From assembly GCA_035547055.1 (NCBI GenBank), contig DASZVN010000190.1:1-13314 (forward strand): a stretch of DNA of 13,314 bases. Direction: 5' to 3'. The position numbers were made by a program, and so were the translations under genes. Position 1 is the first letter of the stretch. Each line of letters starts with the position of its first letter. Shown here one piece after another: positions 6,203 to 13,280 of this stretch. Below the pieces are notes generated by a model. The model ran no database searches. It was not told the origin of the DNA and saw nothing but the letters and a program-made list of their open reading frames with translations. Source of the stretch: DASZVN01 sp035547055. Its GTDB lineage: Bacteria; Pseudomonadota; Alphaproteobacteria; Rhizobiales; Methylopilaceae.

Positions 6203-7425
6203 GCCGGTGCGAGGGCGAGGGCGGCGGCGACGCGCTGGACCAGCCGGCGCGCCACCTCCTCCTTGGGCAGCGCCGGCCAGTCCTCGACGCCGTCGGCGGT
6301 AACGAGGTGCACGGCGTTGTCGGTGCCGCCGAGGATGCCGGTCGCGGGCGACACGTCGTTCGCGACGATCCAGTCGCAGCCCTTGCGGCGGCGCTTCTCG
6401 ATCGCGTTCTTCACCAAATCCTCGGTCTCGGCGGCGAAGCCGACGACGAGGCGGGGCCGGTCGCCGCTCCGGCCTGCGATCGTCGCCAGGATGTCGGCAT
6501 TCTCGACCAGGCGCAGGGCCGGGGGCTTGCCGCCGTCCTTCTTCAGCTTGCGCATCTGCGCATCCGCGACCCGCCAGTCGGCGACCGCGGCGGCGAAGAT
6601 CGCGGCATCGGCCGGCAGCGCGCCCTCGACGGCGGCGAGCATCTCGGCGGCGGTCTCGACATGGACGGTCGCGACGCCGACCGGATCGGGCAGGGCGACC
6701 GGGCCGGAGACCAGCGTCACGCGCGCGCCGGCCGCGGCGGCGGCATGCGCGATGGCGTGGCCCTGGCGGCCCGAGGAGCGGTTGGCGATGACCCGGACCG
6801 GGTCGATCGGCTCGACGGTCGGCCCCGAGGTGACGAGGACGTGGCGACCGGCGAGCGGCCGCCCGACCGTCTCGCCGCCCGCGAACAGCGCTTCGATCGC
6901 GGCGAGGATCGCCGGCGGCTCGGCCATGCGGCCGGGGCCGTATTCGTTGCAGGCCATCGCGCCTTCGTCGGGTCCGGCGAAGGCGATGCCGTCAGCCCGG
7001 AGCTGCGCCACATTCCGCTGGGTTGCGGCGTGGAGCCACATCCGGACGTTCATCGCGGGCGCGACCAGGACGCGCTTGTCCGTCGCCAGCAGGAGCGTCG
7101 AGGCAAGGTCGTCGGCGAGGCCCGCCGCCATCTTGGCGAGGAGGTCGGCCGTCGCCGGCGCCACCACCACGAGGTCGGCCGCCCGCGACAGCTCGATATG
7201 GCCCATCTCGGCCTCGTCGGTCAGCGAGAACAACTCGGCGTGGGCCTTGCCGCCCGCAAGCGCGGCGACCGCGAGCGGGGTGACGAATTGCTGCGCCGCA
7301 GCGGTCATCACCGGGCGCACCATGGCGCCGCGGTCGCGCAGCCGGCGGATCAGCTCCAGCACCTTGTAGGCGGCAATGCCGCCGCCGATCACGAGCAGGA
7401 TGCGGCGGCCGGACAGCGAGGACAT
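6199..7425 (-). CDS. coaBC: Bifunctional phosphopantothenoylcysteine decarboxylase / phosphopantothenate-cysteine ligase
   Basis: A 408-aa two-domain enzyme for two steps of coenzyme A synthesis. CoaB joins 4'-phosphopantothenate to cysteine using CTP, and the FMN-dependent CoaC domain decarboxylates the product to 4'-phosphopantetheine. The CoaC domain (about 1-185) has GGGIAAYK (14-21), catalytic H76 in MGHIELS, PAMN (123-126) and C159 in MACNEYGPGRM, matching E. coli H75, N125 and C158. The CoaB domain (about 190-408) shows TSGPTVEPIDPVRVIANRSS, AAVADWRV, a KLKK lysine pair and ANDVS. ATG 7425 gives the usual length; the frame continues upstream to 7542, but that extension lacks homology. 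The ribosome binding site is weak. It is the first gene of coaBC-dut-rrf2. CoaB uses cysteine, which links the operon to cysK. Confidence 0.96.
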   Translation of the reverse strand: MSSLSGRRILLVIGGGIAAYKVLELIRRLRDRGAMVRPVMTAAAQQFVTPLAVAALAGGKAHAELFSLTDEAEMGHIELSRAADLVVVAPATADLLAKMAAGLADDLASTLLLATDKRVLVAPAMNVRMWLHAATQRNVAQLRADGIAFAGPDEGAMACNEYGPGRMAEPPAILAAIEALFAGGETVGRPLAGRHVLVTSGPTVEPIDPVRVIANRSSGRQGHAIAHAAAAAGARVTLVSGPVALPDPVGVATVHVETAAEMLAAVEGALPADAAIFAAAVADWRVADAQMRKLKKDGGKPPALRLVENADILATIAGRSGDRPRLVVGFAAETEDLVKNAIEKRRRKGCDWIVANDVSPATGILGGTDNAVHLVTADGVEDWPALPKEEVARRLVQRVAAALALAPA

Positions 7426-7570
7426 CGACGGGGCGCCCCGAACTTTTCGTTGCCCGAGAATGCCTTGCGCCTCCCCGCAAGGCAAATGCCGCGGTGCGGA
7501 ATCAGGCTGCGCGGATGCCCGAGCGAGGTGTGGGGTGGACATCGGCTTTGCCGAAGCCCCACGACGACGT

Positions 7571-7586
7571 CGGGAAACGTTTCGCG
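7571..7586. promoter_or_regulatory. 16-bp palindrome with AAACGTTT core, LacI-family operator-like
   Basis: CGGGAAACGTTTCGCG is symmetric at 14 of 16 positions (only 7573/7584 mismatched) around a central CG. LacI/GalR-family operators (PurR, Cra and relatives) characteristically have a central CG inside an AAACGTTT-like core. It lies 146 nt upstream of the coaBC start and about 70 nt upstream of the proposed MFS -35 box, so it could act on either gene. No LacI-type gene is in the window. Confidence 0.4.
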
Positions 7587-7642
7587 CATGCCTATCCTAG
7601 GGTGCTTGGGGCAGTCCGGCGCCTTTCGCGCGCCACCCATGC

Positions 7643-7681
7643 GACAGACTGTCTCGACACCGCCGTGTCGCGGCCTATTGT
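7643..7681 (+). promoter_or_regulatory. Candidate promoter of the MFS gene with overlapping dyads
   Basis: TCGACA (7654-7659, five of six matches to TTGACA), a 16-nt spacer and TATTGT (7676-7681, four of six) predict a start near 7688. GACAGACTGTC (7643-7653) is an 11-bp palindrome directly abutting the -35. CGACAC (7655-7660) with GTGTCG (7665-7670) makes a second dyad inside the promoter. The positions suit repressor or activator sites. Confidence 0.4.
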
Positions 7682-7689
7682 GCGCTGCC

Positions 7690-7716
7690 GCATCGGCTTT
7701 CGCCGATGCCAGAGGA
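7690..7716 (+). promoter_or_regulatory. 5' stem-loop and Shine-Dalgarno of the MFS gene
   Basis: GCATCGGC (7690-7697), loop TTTC, GCCGATGC (7702-7709) is a perfect 8-bp stem. One base later comes the ribosome binding site AGAGGA (7711-7716), 9 nt before ATG 7726, which fixes that start. If transcription starts near 7688, the mRNA begins with this hairpin, a layout that can protect mRNA ends and tune ribosome access. Confidence 0.55.
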
Positions 7717-7725
7717 CTCGACGTC

Positions 7726-9030
7726 ATGGTGGCAGTTGCGCAGGCGGGACCGCCGCGGCCGAAGCTCTATTACGGCTGGATCGTCGCTGCCGTCACCTTT
7801 GCCGTGATGCTGGTCGCCGCCGGCGTGCGCGCCACGCCGAGCGTGCTGTTCGTGCCGCTGGAGGAGGAGTTCGGCTGGAGCGCCGCGACCATCGGCGGCG
7901 CCGTCGCGGTCAATGTCTTCCTGTTCGGCCTCCTGGGACCGTTTGCCGTGGCGGTATTCGAGCGTTTCGGCATGCGCCGGTCGATCTGCGCGGCCTTCCT
8001 CGTCCTCGCCGTCGGCGTGGGCCTGACGGCCGCCATGAGCGCGCCCTGGCAGATGATGTTGCTGTGGGGCGTCGTCGTCGGATCCGGCTGCGGCATGGTG
8101 GCGATGGTGCTTGGCGCCACGGTGGCCGGCCGCTGGTTCACCAAGAACCGCGGCCTCGTGCTCGGCGCCCTCACCGCGAGCAACGCCACCGGCCAGCTCG
8201 TCTTCCTGCCGCTGATGGCCAGCGTCGCCGTCAACGCCGGCTGGCGCTGGGTGTCGATCGCGGTCGCCGGGGCGGCGCTGCTGATGATTCCGGTGGTCGC
8301 CCTCCTGATGCGCGACCGGCCGTCCGATCTCGGCCTGCCGCGCTACGGCGAGGCCGAGGTTGCCCCGCCTGCACCCCCGGCGCAGAATCCTGCCGTGCGC
8401 GCCGTCTCGGCGCTCGTGCAGGGCGTCCGCCGGCGCGACTTCTGGCTCCTGGGCGGCAGCTTCTTCGTCTGCGGCGCCTCCACCATCGGGCTCATCGGCA
8501 CGCACCTGATCCCGGCCTGCGCCGACCACGGCATCCCCGAGGTGACCGCGGCGGGCCTGCTGGCGCTGATGGGTTTCTGCGACCTGATCGGCACGACCGC
8601 CTCGGGGTGGCTGACCGACCGCTTCGATGCCAGAAAGCTGCTCGCCTGGTACTACGGGCTACGCGGCATCTCCCTGATCTTCCTGCCCTACGCGTTCCAC
8701 TTCACCTTCGAGGGGCTGTCGCTGTTCGCCGTGTTCTACGGCCTCGACTGGGTCGCGACGGTGCCGCCGACGGTGAAGCTCGCCGGCAAGGCGTTCGGCG
8801 ACGAGAACGCGGCGCTGATGTATGGCTGGATCGCCGTCGCCCATCAGATCGGCGCGGCATCGGCGGCCTGGTTGACCGGGGTGGTCCGCACCTCGACCGG
8901 CGACTATTTCGCCGCCTTCGTCTCGGCCGGCGCGCTGTGCCTAGTCGCGGCGGCGATGTCGCTGATGATCGGCCGCCGGCCCTCGGAGGCAGCGCCCGTC
9001 GGCCTCGCGACCGGTGCGCAGCCGAGCTGA
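7726..9030 (+). CDS. MFS transporter, monocarboxylate/oxalate-formate antiporter-like
   Basis: A 434-aa inner-membrane major facilitator with about 12 transmembrane helices in two halves, split by a hydrophilic loop (about 197-237) containing a Pro/Ala-rich stretch (212-222). The N-terminus YYGWIVAAVTFAVMLVAAG, then PLEEEFGWSAATIGGAVAVN and ERFGMRRS (loop 2-3 motif A region), are typical of the bacterial MCT/OFA-like group that moves small organic acids. The second half repeats the motif as GWLTDRFDARKLL (294-306). The substrate cannot be set from sequence. Start ATG 7726 follows AGAGGA by 9 nt. It stands alone on its strand, divergent from coaBC and convergent with the outer membrane protein gene. 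Confidence 0.9.
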   Translation: MVAVAQAGPPRPKLYYGWIVAAVTFAVMLVAAGVRATPSVLFVPLEEEFGWSAATIGGAVAVNVFLFGLLGPFAVAVFERFGMRRSICAAFLVLAVGVGLTAAMSAPWQMMLLWGVVVGSGCGMVAMVLGATVAGRWFTKNRGLVLGALTASNATGQLVFLPLMASVAVNAGWRWVSIAVAGAALLMIPVVALLMRDRPSDLGLPRYGEAEVAPPAPPAQNPAVRAVSALVQGVRRRDFWLLGGSFFVCGASTIGLIGTHLIPACADHGIPEVTAAGLLALMGFCDLIGTTASGWLTDRFDARKLLAWYYGLRGISLIFLPYAFHFTFEGLSLFAVFYGLDWVATVPPTVKLAGKAFGDENAALMYGWIAVAHQIGAASAAWLTGVVRTSTGDYFAAFVSAGALCLVAAAMSLMIGRRPSEAAPVGLATGAQPS

Positions 9031-9053
9031 AGGGGGCGGTCGAAGGCCGAATC

Positions 9054-9082
9054 AAAAAGCCCCCGGCCGAGGCCGGGGGCTT
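9054..9082 (-). terminator. Rho-independent terminator of the outer membrane protein gene
   Basis: GCCCCCGGCC (9059-9068) and GGCCGGGGGC (9071-9080) form a stem of at least 9 bp with a tight loop. On the minus strand it is followed by TTTTT (9058-9054), and it lies 34 nt after the stop of the gene at 9116-9781. On the plus strand only TT follows, so it would end the MFS transcript less efficiently. It may act as a shared convergent terminator. Confidence 0.85.
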
Positions 9083-9115
9083 GCGAGTCCTTTGAGCGAG
9101 GGCTTGCGCCCTGTC

Positions 9116-9781
9116 TCACCAGAACTTGTAGTTGATGCCGGCGGTCACGATGCTGCCGCGCCAGCCGATGTTGGTCGGGCCGAGCGCCGCGGGAGTGACC
9201 GTGCTGCGGCCGAGGTCGACGTACTTGTACTCGATCTTGGCCGTCAGGTTCTGCCACACCGCGAACTCGACGCCGCCGCCGACGGTCCAGCCGACATTGG
9301 TGTTGCTGTCGCGCGTGCCGGCGCTGGAGAGCGTGACATCGCCGTAGGCAACGCCGCCGGTGCCGTAGAACAGCACGCGATCCATCGCGTAGCCGATACG
9401 GCCGCGGAACGTGCCGAGCCACCCGACCCGCGCCGTCGCCGGCACTGCCGCGTTGCGCTGGCTCATGTCGGCCCAATCGAAGTCGGTCTCGAGACCGGCG
9501 ACGAGGTGGCCCCACTGCCAATTATAGCCGAGGGTGCCGCCGACGAGGCCGCCATCGGTTCCGCTGAAGTTGATGCCGGCATTGTTGTTGGCCCGGCCCC
9601 AGCCGTAGCCGCCGTTGATGCCGAGATAGAGGCCGGTCCAGTCATAGGCGGAGACCGGGGCAGGCGGCGCCGCATAGGTCGGGGCGACCTGGGGAAGATC
9701 GGCCGCCTGGCTAGGCGCCGTGGCCAAGGCAGCGACGGCCGCCCCAGCGAGGAGAGACAGGATCCACGTACTACGATTCAT
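9116..9781 (-). CDS. Outer membrane beta-barrel protein, Omp25/Omp31-like
   Basis: A 221-aa secreted protein. Residues 1-26 are a Sec signal peptide (positive MNR, hydrophobic ILSLLAGAAVAALA, cleavage after SQA before ADLP). A short Pro/Ala linker (29-46) precedes a barrel that opens with YDWTGLYLGINGGYGWG. It continues with alternating aromatic strands such as GTLGYNWQWGHLVAGLETDFDWAD, GRIGYAMDRVLFYGTGGVAYGDV and KIEYKYVDLG, about eight strands in all. It ends INYKFW; the family more often ends in a single Phe, here followed by Trp. This is the hemin-binding/immunogenic outer-membrane protein group of rhizobia and Brucella, usually structural and adhesive rather than transport. The ATG at 9781 has GAGGG 7 nt upstream; upstream in-frame starts would disrupt the signal peptide. 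It is transcribed alone and has its own terminator. Confidence 0.93.
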   Translation of the reverse strand: MNRSTWILSLLAGAAVAALATAPSQAADLPQVAPTYAAPPAPVSAYDWTGLYLGINGGYGWGRANNNAGINFSGTDGGLVGGTLGYNWQWGHLVAGLETDFDWADMSQRNAAVPATARVGWLGTFRGRIGYAMDRVLFYGTGGVAYGDVTLSSAGTRDSNTNVGWTVGGGVEFAVWQNLTAKIEYKYVDLGRSTVTPAALGPTNIGWRGSIVTAGINYKFW

Positions 9782-10391
9782 TGCTTTACCCTCGTTCTGA
9801 GCCGCGGGACGCGTTGCCGGGATATTCCGACCCGGCCCCCAAGCCCCTAAACGCGCCACGGCTCGATTTGCCTCTTATAGCCGACTTCAACGCCACGCGC
9901 AGTTGCGGCAATGCAACAGTCGGGGTGCGAGCCGAATAAATTCGACGTGACGGCGGCGATGTGGCGGGAATATGGCGATACGCAACAAAGATAAATGAAG
10001 GGTAAAGCGCAAGAGTTTCCTCGGTAGATACCGCCCCATCTTGTGCCACTCTGACGATCATCTGGAAGGAGTAGACGGTGTTCTCCAGCAATGATTGTCG
10101 CAGACCGGGACAGTGCGATACCGGGGTGCTGGATTCACTGGCCCAGGCTGAGACGAGTCTGGGATCTCGCTGCCGCTTTCTTCGTTCCCATGGCGAGGAA
10201 AAACATGGCCGGAGCCCGAAACAAAGCAAGGCGCGGGGTCAGTCGAAACAGATTGGAACACAATGTGATCGCGCACCTGGGCTCGCTGCCCGTCGATCGA
10301 AAGCCGTAGCCGGTGCTGGAGGGGGGACGGCCGGGCGACTACATAGGCGATTGACGCCCCCCTCCCGCGGCCGACGCGCGAAAGCTGCCCA
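9782..10391. other. 610-nt divergent spacer between the outer membrane protein gene and uvrC
   Basis: No gene is supported here. The part near the outer membrane gene is its leader and promoter zone; TATAAG near 9878 on the minus strand is a possible -10 without a matching -35. Bases 9940-10010 are clearly richer in A+T than the window. Bases 10142-10149/10156-10163 (cccaggct/agtctggg) make an 8-bp stem with one G-T pair. A frame from GTG 10078, with AAGGAG about 10 nt upstream, runs 105 codons to a TGA overlapping the uvrC start, and an ATG frame spans 10091-10309. Both have mixed third-base composition and no recognisable protein. A 9-bp GC stem (10318-10326/10357-10365) precedes uvrC. Confidence 0.5.
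10318..10365 (+). repeat. Perfect 9-bp G/C inverted repeat in the uvrC leader
   Basis: GGAGGGGGG (10318-10326) is the exact reverse complement of CCCCCCTCC (10357-10365), enclosing a 30-nt loop that contains ggcgattgacg. The 3' arm ends 26 nt before the uvrC GTG. It could sequester the purine-rich arm or present a folded leader. No Shine-Dalgarno is evident after it. Confidence 0.6.
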
Positions 10392-12344
10392 GTGATTCCT
10401 CTCGACGCACCCGACCCGACGCCGTCGCCCGCCGACGAGGCCCCGGCGAGCCCGGCCGCACGCCCGCGCGGGGCGGCCGTCATCCGGTCCGCGCTCGCGA
10501 CCGCGCCGAAGGCGCCCGGCGTCTATCGCATGCTCGACGAGGCCGGCGACGTCCTCTACGTCGGCAAGGCCCGCAGCATCCGCAAGCGCATCGCCTCCTA
10601 TGCCCGCGGCCAGGGCCACACCGACCGCATCGCCAGGATGATCGCCGAGACGATTGCCCTCGAGTTTGTCACCACGACGACCGAGAGCGAGGCGCTGCTG
10701 CTCGAGGCCAACCTGATCAAGCGGCTGCGCCCGCGCTACAACGTCTCGCTCCGCGACGACAAATCCTTCGCCTACATCCTGATCGCCCGCGACCACGAGG
10801 CGGCGCGGGTCGCCAAGCACCGCGGCGCCCGCTCGATCAAGGGCGACTATTTCGGCCCGTTCGCCTCGACCTGGGCGGTCAACCGCACGGTGCGCGCGCT
10901 GCAGAAGGCTTTCCTGCTGCGCTCGTGCTCCGATGCGGTCTACGACAGCCGCACCCGTCCCTGTCTGCTCTATCAGATCCGGCGCTGCTCGGCGCCCTGC
11001 ACCGGGGAGATCGCGATCGCCGACTACGACCGCCTCGCCGGCGAGGCACGCGCCTTCCTGTCCGGCCGCAGCCAGGCGGTGAAGCAGGAGCTGCTGAAGG
11101 CGATGGAGGCCGCCGCCGAGCGGCTCGATTTCGAGAGCGCGGCGCGCTACCGCGACCGCCTCGGCGCGCTCTCCGAGGTCCAGTCGCAGCAGGGCATCAA
11201 CCCGCAGAGCGTGGAAGAGGCTGACGTCTTCGCCATCCATCAACAGGGCGGGCAGACCTGCATCCAGGTGTTCTTCTTCCGCACCTTCCAGAACTGGGGC
11301 AATCGCGCTTATTTCCCCCGCGCCGACCGCACGCTCGCGCCCGGCGAGGTGCTGCAGTCCTTCGTCGCCCAGTTCTACGACGAGACGCCCGCGCCGCGGC
11401 TCGTCCTGCTGTCGGAAGCGGTGGAGGAGGCCGATCTTCTGGCCGAGGCGCTGGCGCTCCGTGCGGGCCATGCCGTCGAGATCGCGGTGCCGCAGCGCGG
11501 CGAGAAGCGCGACCTCGTCCGCCACGCCCTCGACAACGCCCGCGAGGCGCTGGGCCGAAAGCTCGCGGAGACCTCGAGCCAGGCGCGCCTGCTTGGCGGC
11601 CTCGCCGAGACCTTCGGGCTGGAGCGGCCGCCGCGGCGCATCGAGGTCTACGACAACAGCCACATCATGGGCTCCCAGGCGGTCGGCGGGATGATCGTCG
11701 CCGGGCCGGAGGGCTTCGCAAAAAAGGAATATCGCAAGTTCAATATCCGCGGGACGGACATCACCCCGGGCGACGATTTCGGCATGATGCGCGAGGTCCT
11801 GGAGCGGCGCTTCAGCCGCCTGGCCCGCGAGAGCGCGCCCGCGGATGGCGGCGCTTCCGCCGCGGCGGACGACGCGATGCCGGCGAAGCCGGACCTCGTG
11901 GTAATCGACGGCGGCCCCGGCCAGGTCGCCGCCGCGCAGGCGGTGCTCGACGGCCTCGGCATCGACGACGTGCCGGTGCTCGGCATCGCCAAGGGCCGCG
12001 ACCGCGAGGCCGGGCGCGAGCTGTTCCATGTCGATGGGCGCGAGCCGTTCCGCCTCGAGCCGCGCGACCCGGTGCTCTACCTCCTGCAGCGGCTCCGCGA
12101 CGAGGCCCACCGCTTCGCCATCGGCACCCACCGCGCCCGCCGCGGCAAGGAACTGGTGCAGAGCCCGCTCGACGAGATCGCCGGCATCGGCCCGACCCGC
12201 AAGCGCGCCCTTCTGCGTCATTTCGGCAGCGCGAAGGGCGTCGCCCGCGCCGGCCGCGCCGACCTCGAGAAGGTGCCCGGCATCAACCGGGCGACCGCGC
12301 AGCTCGTCTACGACCATTTCCACGAGCGGAGCACGACGCCGTGA
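10392..12344 (+). CDS. uvrC: UvrABC excision nuclease subunit C
   Basis: A 650-aa nuclease that makes the 3' and 5' incisions around lesions marked by UvrB in nucleotide excision repair. The GIY-YIG 3'-incision domain lies at about 40-118 (PGVYRM, then VLYVGKARSIRKRI). The UVR/UvrB-binding helix pair is at about 228-265 (QELLKAMEAAAERLDFESAARYRDRL). The RNase H-like 5'-incision domain follows, with D421 in EVYDNSH, D506 in VIDGGPGQ and H573 in RDEAHRFA. Tandem helix-hairpin-helix motifs (about 597-645) bind DNA. A short Ala/Asp/Gly-rich insert (about 478-496) precedes VIDGG. Start: GTG 10392 is the only usual start between the in-frame stop at 10344 and the first domain, but it lacks a Shine-Dalgarno. 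I see no alphaproteobacterial SOS box (GTTC-N7-GTTC) upstream. First of uvrC-pgsA-moaDE. Confidence 0.97.
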   Translation: MIPLDAPDPTPSPADEAPASPAARPRGAAVIRSALATAPKAPGVYRMLDEAGDVLYVGKARSIRKRIASYARGQGHTDRIARMIAETIALEFVTTTTESEALLLEANLIKRLRPRYNVSLRDDKSFAYILIARDHEAARVAKHRGARSIKGDYFGPFASTWAVNRTVRALQKAFLLRSCSDAVYDSRTRPCLLYQIRRCSAPCTGEIAIADYDRLAGEARAFLSGRSQAVKQELLKAMEAAAERLDFESAARYRDRLGALSEVQSQQGINPQSVEEADVFAIHQQGGQTCIQVFFFRTFQNWGNRAYFPRADRTLAPGEVLQSFVAQFYDETPAPRLVLLSEAVEEADLLAEALALRAGHAVEIAVPQRGEKRDLVRHALDNAREALGRKLAETSSQARLLGGLAETFGLERPPRRIEVYDNSHIMGSQAVGGMIVAGPEGFAKKEYRKFNIRGTDITPGDDFGMMREVLERRFSRLARESAPADGGASAAADDAMPAKPDLVVIDGGPGQVAAAQAVLDGLGIDDVPVLGIAKGRDREAGRELFHVDGREPFRLEPRDPVLYLLQRLRDEAHRFAIGTHRARRGKELVQSPLDEIAGIGPTRKRALLRHFGSAKGVARAGRADLEKVPGINRATAQLVYDHFHERSTTP

Positions 12345-12395
12345 CCGGCGCCGTCCCGCCGATCGGCGAGCCTGCCGCCGCCCGTGCCGCGGCGA

Positions 12396-12424
12396 TTGAC
12401 GCTCGGCCCGCCGCCGCCGACAAT
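12396..12424 (+). promoter_or_regulatory. Sigma-70-like promoter for pgsA, giving a nearly leaderless mRNA
   Basis: TTGACG (12396-12401, five of six), 17-nt spacer, GACAAT (12419-12424, four of six). Transcription would start near 12431, only a few bases before the pgsA ATG at 12434. It would allow pgsA-moaDE to be expressed apart from uvrC. Confidence 0.45.
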
Positions 12425-12433
12425 CGGGGGGCC

Positions 12434-13030
12434 ATGTCCCAAGCCGAGCAAGGCCTTCGCGCGCAGGTCTGGAACCTGCCCAACGTGCTCACCTATGCCC
12501 GCATCGCCGCGGTCCCGGTGGTGGTCGCCTGCGTGCTCGGCTCGCACACTCCGCTGCGCTGGCTGGCGCTCTTCATCTTCATCGCCGCGGCTCTCACCGA
12601 TTTCTTCGATGGCTATCTTGCGCGCGCTTGGCATCAGCAGTCGGCGCTCGGGCGGATGCTCGATCCGATCGCCGACAAGCTCCTGGTCTCGGCGCTGCTG
12701 CTCGCATTCGCCGCCGAGGGCACCATCGCGGGCTGGTCGCTGTGGGCGGCGCTGGTGATCCTGTGCCGCGAGATCCTGGTGTCGGGCCTGCGCGAATATC
12801 TCGCCGAGCTCCGCGTCAGCGTGCCGGTGACCCAGCTCGCCAAGTGGAAGACCACCTGCCAGCTCGTCGCCATCGGCTTCCTGATCGCCGGGCCGGCCGG
12901 CGACCGGGTGGTGTCGGGCGTCTCGCAGATCGGCCTGGTGCTGCTCTGGGTCTCGGCCCTGATCACGCTCTACACCGGCTACGACTATTTCCGGGCGGGG
13001 ATGCGCCACGTCTTCGAGGACGCCCCGTGA
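12434..13030 (+). CDS. pgsA: CDP-diacylglycerol-glycerol-3-phosphate 3-phosphatidyltransferase
   Basis: A 198-aa inner-membrane enzyme that makes phosphatidylglycerophosphate from CDP-diacylglycerol and glycerol 3-phosphate, the committed step to phosphatidylglycerol and cardiolipin. The CDP-alcohol phosphotransferase signature DGxxAR-x8-GxxxDxxxD is complete: D59-G60, A63-R64, G73, D77, D81. About six hydrophobic helices are visible, and NLPNVLTYARI (14-24) is the family's usual first motif. ATG 12434 puts that motif at the normal distance from the start. A GTG at 12341, overlapping the uvrC stop as GTGA, is in frame but would add 31 low-complexity Ala/Pro residues, so it is less likely though not excluded. 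The stop overlaps the moaD start (GTGA, 13027-13030). Confidence 0.95.
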   Translation: MSQAEQGLRAQVWNLPNVLTYARIAAVPVVVACVLGSHTPLRWLALFIFIAAALTDFFDGYLARAWHQQSALGRMLDPIADKLLVSALLLAFAAEGTIAGWSLWAALVILCREILVSGLREYLAELRVSVPVTQLAKWKTTCQLVAIGFLIAGPAGDRVVSGVSQIGLVLLWVSALITLYTGYDYFRAGMRHVFEDAP

Positions 13031-13278
13031 AGCTCGTCTATTTCGCCTGGGTGCGCGAGCGGGTCGGCCTCCCGGAGGAGGAGGTCGAGCTGCCGCCGGG
13101 GGTGAAGACGATCGCCGAGCTGGTCGGCTGGCTGCGCACCCGCGGGCCCGAGTTCGAGGCGGCGTTCGGCGCCAAGGGCGTGGTGCGCGCCGCGATCGAC
13201 CGCGTCCACGCCCGGCCCGACGCCGCCATCGGCCACGCCCGCGAGATCGCCTTCTTCCCGCCGATGACCGGAGGCTGA
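13027..13278 (+). CDS. moaD: Molybdopterin synthase sulfur-carrier subunit MoaD
   Basis: An 83-aa ubiquitin-fold sulfur carrier. Its C-terminal Gly-Gly (PPMTGG) is adenylated and turned into a thiocarboxylate, which MoaE uses to convert precursor Z (cPMP) into molybdopterin. The N-terminal strand KLVYFAWVRERVG, the LPPGVKTIAELVGWL segment and the FFPPMTGG end are all typical, and length is normal. The GTG start at 13027 overlaps the pgsA stop in GTGA, implying translational coupling, and moaE begins 2 nt after the stop. Confidence 0.95.
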   Translation: MKLVYFAWVRERVGLPEEEVELPPGVKTIAELVGWLRTRGPEFEAAFGAKGVVRAAIDRVHARPDAAIGHAREIAFFPPMTGG

Positions 13279-13280
13279 CG

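Larger units (their letters stand above)
7426..7725. promoter_or_regulatory. Divergent coaBC/MFS regulatory spacer rich in dyads
   Basis: A 300-nt gene-free spacer. It holds a 9-bp hairpin TGCCTTGCG/CGCAAGGCA (7461-7469/7476-7484) in the presumed coaBC leader. A two-layer hairpin follows, with GTGGGG 7530-7535/CCCCAC 7557-7562 outside and TCGGC 7542-7546/GCCGA 7550-7554 inside. Beyond these are the 16-bp palindrome at 7571-7586 and the MFS promoter, dyads and stem-loop at 7643-7716. I see no tRNA, small RNA or small ORF with convincing composition here. Confidence 0.55.

Noticed and set aside
6307..7725. Plus-strand open frame running in frame into the MFS gene
   Set aside because: It is the antisense of coaBC plus the spacer. 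Transporter homology and the ribosome binding site start at 7726.
10091..10309. 72-codon ATG frame in the uvrC upstream spacer
   Set aside because: It has no good ribosome binding site and no recognisable protein, it overlaps another equally open frame, and its composition is unlike neighbouring genes.
12341..12433. GTG at 12341 as the pgsA start
   Set aside because: The GTGA overlap is attractive, but it adds 31 low-complexity residues before the normal PgsA N-terminus and would bury the strong promoter match. Kept only as an alternative.
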